In this document: positions 5,530 through 6,714 of the stretch, piece by piece
How positions within the stretch are numbered: position 1 is the first letter of the stretch
Layout of the letters: each line of letters begins with the position of its first letter
Origin: Limnohabitans sp.
GTDB taxonomy: Bacteria > Pseudomonadota > Gammaproteobacteria > Burkholderiales > Burkholderiaceae_C
Direction: 5' to 3'
Assembly: GCA_018883305.1 (NCBI GenBank)
Contig: VEQI01000191.1
Coordinates: forward strand, 1-6,714
Length of the DNA: 6,714 nt
The notes under the pieces: model-generated
What the model saw: the letters and a program-made list of their open reading frames with translations, nothing else
What the model was told of the DNA's origin: nothing
Database searches by the model: none
Program-made: the position numbers and the translations under genes

Positions 5530-5907
5530 ATGAACCTGATTCAGACGCTTGAACAAGAAGAAATCGCCCGTCTGGGCAAAAACATCCCCGACTTCGCCCC
5601 CGGTGACACCGTCATCGTGAGCGTGAATGTAGTGGAAGGCACCCGCAAGCGCGTGCAGGCCTATGAGGGTGTCGTGATTGCCAAGCGCAACCGCGGCCTC
5701 AACAGCGGCTTCACCGTGCGCAAGATCTCCAGCGGGGAAGGCGTGGAGCGTACTTTCCAGACCTACAGCCCGCTGATCGCCGGCATTGAAGTCAAGCGTC
5801 GCGGTGATGTGCGTCGTGCCAAGCTGTACTACCTGCGTCAGCGCAGCGGCAAGTCGGCACGTATCAAGGAAAAGCTGGTGTACAAGAGCGCACCGGCCGC
5901 TCAGTAA
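5530..5907 (+). CDS. rplS: 50S ribosomal protein L19
   Basis: L19 sits at the 30S-50S interface of the large subunit and contributes to an intersubunit bridge. The 125-residue product is slightly longer than the E. coli protein (about 115) because of a C-terminal extension. NLIQTLEQEEI (2-12) is the N-terminal helix. FAPGDTVIVSVNVVEGTRKR (22-41) and VQAYEGVVIAKRNRGLNSGF (42-61) form the conserved barrel, and SSGEGVERTFQTYSP (67-81) and RAKLYYLRQRSGKSARIKEK (96-115) complete the family pattern. ATG 5530 has GAGG 5 nt upstream. It is the last gene of the rpsP cluster but is set apart from trmD by 143 nt with a -10-like motif and a foldable leader, suggesting independent dosage. A strong intrinsic terminator follows. 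Confidence 0.97.
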   Translation: MNLIQTLEQEEIARLGKNIPDFAPGDTVIVSVNVVEGTRKRVQAYEGVVIAKRNRGLNSGFTVRKISSGEGVERTFQTYSPLIAGIEVKRRGDVRRAKLYYLRQRSGKSARIKEKLVYKSAPAAQ

Positions 5908-5947
5908 GCCAGACACGTCGACAGGCCCGCATCGGCCACTCGACCGG

Positions 5948-5980
5948 AAAACCGCCTTTGATCCCAGAGGCGGTTTTTTT
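5948..5980 (+). terminator. Intrinsic terminator after rplS
   Basis: AAAACCGCCT (5948-5957) is perfectly complementary to AGGCGGTTTT (5968-5977). The stem can extend inward by a T-G and a T-A pair to a 6-nt loop (GATCCC), and the run of seven T is at 5974-5980. This is a textbook Rho-independent terminator closing the ribosomal operon, 40 nt after the rplS stop. It is mainly forward-acting, since only four T follow the stem on the other strand. Confidence 0.95.
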
Positions 5981-6007
5981 ATGTCCAGACACTTCATCCC
6001 CTGATTC

Positions 6008-6703
6008 ATGTCCAAGCCCTTCACGCCGCTGACCCAGTTGCCCAACTTCGACCCGCTGCGCATGCCCGTGCTGGGGGTGGACGACCATTTGCCGGCGGTG
6101 CCCGCCGAACGGCTGCGGCCAGATGCCTTGCGTGAGCGTTTCCAGCGCACCCTGGAGTGGACGCCTGACATCGTGCGCGAGCGCAGCTTTGCCCAGCGTG
6201 AGCCCGCGTTGGCGGCCGTGCTGATTGGCATCGTCATGCGTGACGAACCCACGGTGCTGCTGACCCAGCGCACCACACACCTGTCCACGCACTCCGGTCA
6301 AATTGCTTTCCCGGGTGGCAAGGTGGACAGCACCGACCGCGATGTGGTGGAGACGGCATTGCGGGAATCTGAGGAAGAGGTGGGGCTGGCGCCTGATCGC
6401 GTGCAGGTGCTGGGGACCATCACCGAATACGTCACTGGTACCGCTTTCATTGTGACGCCCGTGGTGGGGCTGATTCAGGCCGAACACACGCTCACGCCCA
6501 ATCCCCATGAAGTGGCCTCGGTATTCGAGGTGCCCTTGGCCTTTCTCATGAATCCGGCCTATCACCGCCGACACGCGCTGGAGGCCGAAGGGCGGCGGCG
6601 CGAATGGTTCTCCATGCCTTATCAGGACGGTGTCGAGCAGCGCTTCATCTGGGGGGCCACCGCGGGCATGATCCGAAATTTCTACCGATTCCTGATGGCG
6701 TGA
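6008..6703 (+). CDS. Nudix hydrolase, CoA pyrophosphatase (NudL/YeaB-like)
   Basis: Members of this Nudix branch cleave coenzyme A and its derivatives to 4'-phosphopantetheine and 3',5'-ADP in the cytoplasm. In the 231-residue product, the CoA-type motif LLTQR (84-88) leads to GQIAFPGG (97-104). It runs on into the Nudix box, which ends RESEEEVGL (119-127) with the metal-binding glutamates. A 70-residue N-terminal extension precedes the fold, and PHEVASVFEVPLAFLM lies in the C-terminal part. The CoA motif departs from the PROSITE form LLTxR(SA)x3Rx3Gx3FPGG: T replaces S/A at 89 and S replaces R at 93. ATG 6008 is fixed by an in-frame TGA two codons earlier. No Shine-Dalgarno is visible, and the rplS terminator ends only 27 nt upstream, so the source of its transcript is unclear. 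Substrate is inferred from family. Confidence 0.88.
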   Translation: MSKPFTPLTQLPNFDPLRMPVLGVDDHLPAVPAERLRPDALRERFQRTLEWTPDIVRERSFAQREPALAAVLIGIVMRDEPTVLLTQRTTHLSTHSGQIAFPGGKVDSTDRDVVETALRESEEEVGLAPDRVQVLGTITEYVTGTAFIVTPVVGLIQAEHTLTPNPHEVASVFEVPLAFLMNPAYHRRHALEAEGRRREWFSMPYQDGVEQRFIWGATAGMIRNFYRFLMA

Positions 6704-6714
6704 CAGTGCTGGTG

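Noticed and set aside
5519..5533. Tiny upstream reading frame ATG AGG CTA CTA TGA overlapping the rplS start
   Set aside because: Four codons containing the rplS Shine-Dalgarno itself, with no ribosome binding site of its own; most likely chance.
5981..6004. Seven-codon frame directly before the Nudix gene
   Set aside because: It begins within the terminator's downstream edge, has no ribosome binding site and no pausing-type codons.
5482..6288. Long open frame on the minus strand (about 268 codons) across rplS and the start of the Nudix gene
   Set aside because: It lies antisense to two well-conserved genes and spans the intrinsic terminator, and its translation is Arg/Ser/Gly-rich with no recognisable domain. 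Such frames are expected in high-GC coding DNA.
5864..6574. Minus-strand open frame antisense to the Nudix gene
   Set aside because: Shadow of a clear family member; His/Arg/Gly-rich composition and no motifs.
6700..6714. Possible GTG start of a next gene overlapping the Nudix stop as GTGA
   Set aside because: Only five codons remain before the window ends, so neither the reading frame nor a family can be supported.

Overview
The window is an ordinary housekeeping stretch of a high-GC betaproteobacterial chromosome. It most likely comes from the Burkholderiales, family Comamonadaceae. I infer this from protein wording in PcnB, RimM, TrmD and the CoA pyrophosphatase, from the pcnB-folK and rpsP-rimM-trmD-rplS gene orders, and from the strong G/C third-position bias; no search was run. 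All ten genes have clear family assignments or at least recognisable domains. There is no mobile element, CRISPR array, tRNA or rRNA.

Layout. At 3-963 the 3' end of pcnB (poly(A) polymerase) is followed after 7 nt by folK (folate pathway). folK overlaps by 10 nt a small four-helix membrane protein of the DUF486/DMT type (954-1325). A 135-nt gap follows, carrying direct repeats that resemble a PhoB box. After it comes a two-gene phosphate unit: a PhoU-like DUF47 protein (1461-2108) and a PiT phosphate permease (2125-3138). A TM2-domain membrane protein (3166-3612) lies on the opposite strand, convergent with the permease and divergent from rpsP. The ribosome/tRNA cluster rpsP-rimM-trmD-rplS occupies 3761-5907 and ends at a strong intrinsic terminator (5948-5980). 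A Nudix CoA pyrophosphatase (6008-6703) closes the window.

How the genes work together. The DUF47-PiT pair is a known functional unit for phosphate uptake. The ribosomal cluster joins S16, the 30S maturation factor RimM, the tRNA m1G37 methyltransferase TrmD and L19, all serving translation. rplS appears partly uncoupled from trmD: the 143-nt gap has its own -10-like element and a foldable leader.

The least ordinary points are regulatory. (1) rimM has no in-frame ATG, GTG or TTG before its conserved N-terminal domain, but a well-placed Shine-Dalgarno precedes an ATC codon. (2) A Pho-box-like array sits in front of the DUF47-pit pair. (3) The rpsP and rplS leaders can fold. (4) The TM2-domain gene may be transcribed without a leader. 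I found no evidence of a wholly new biological system.
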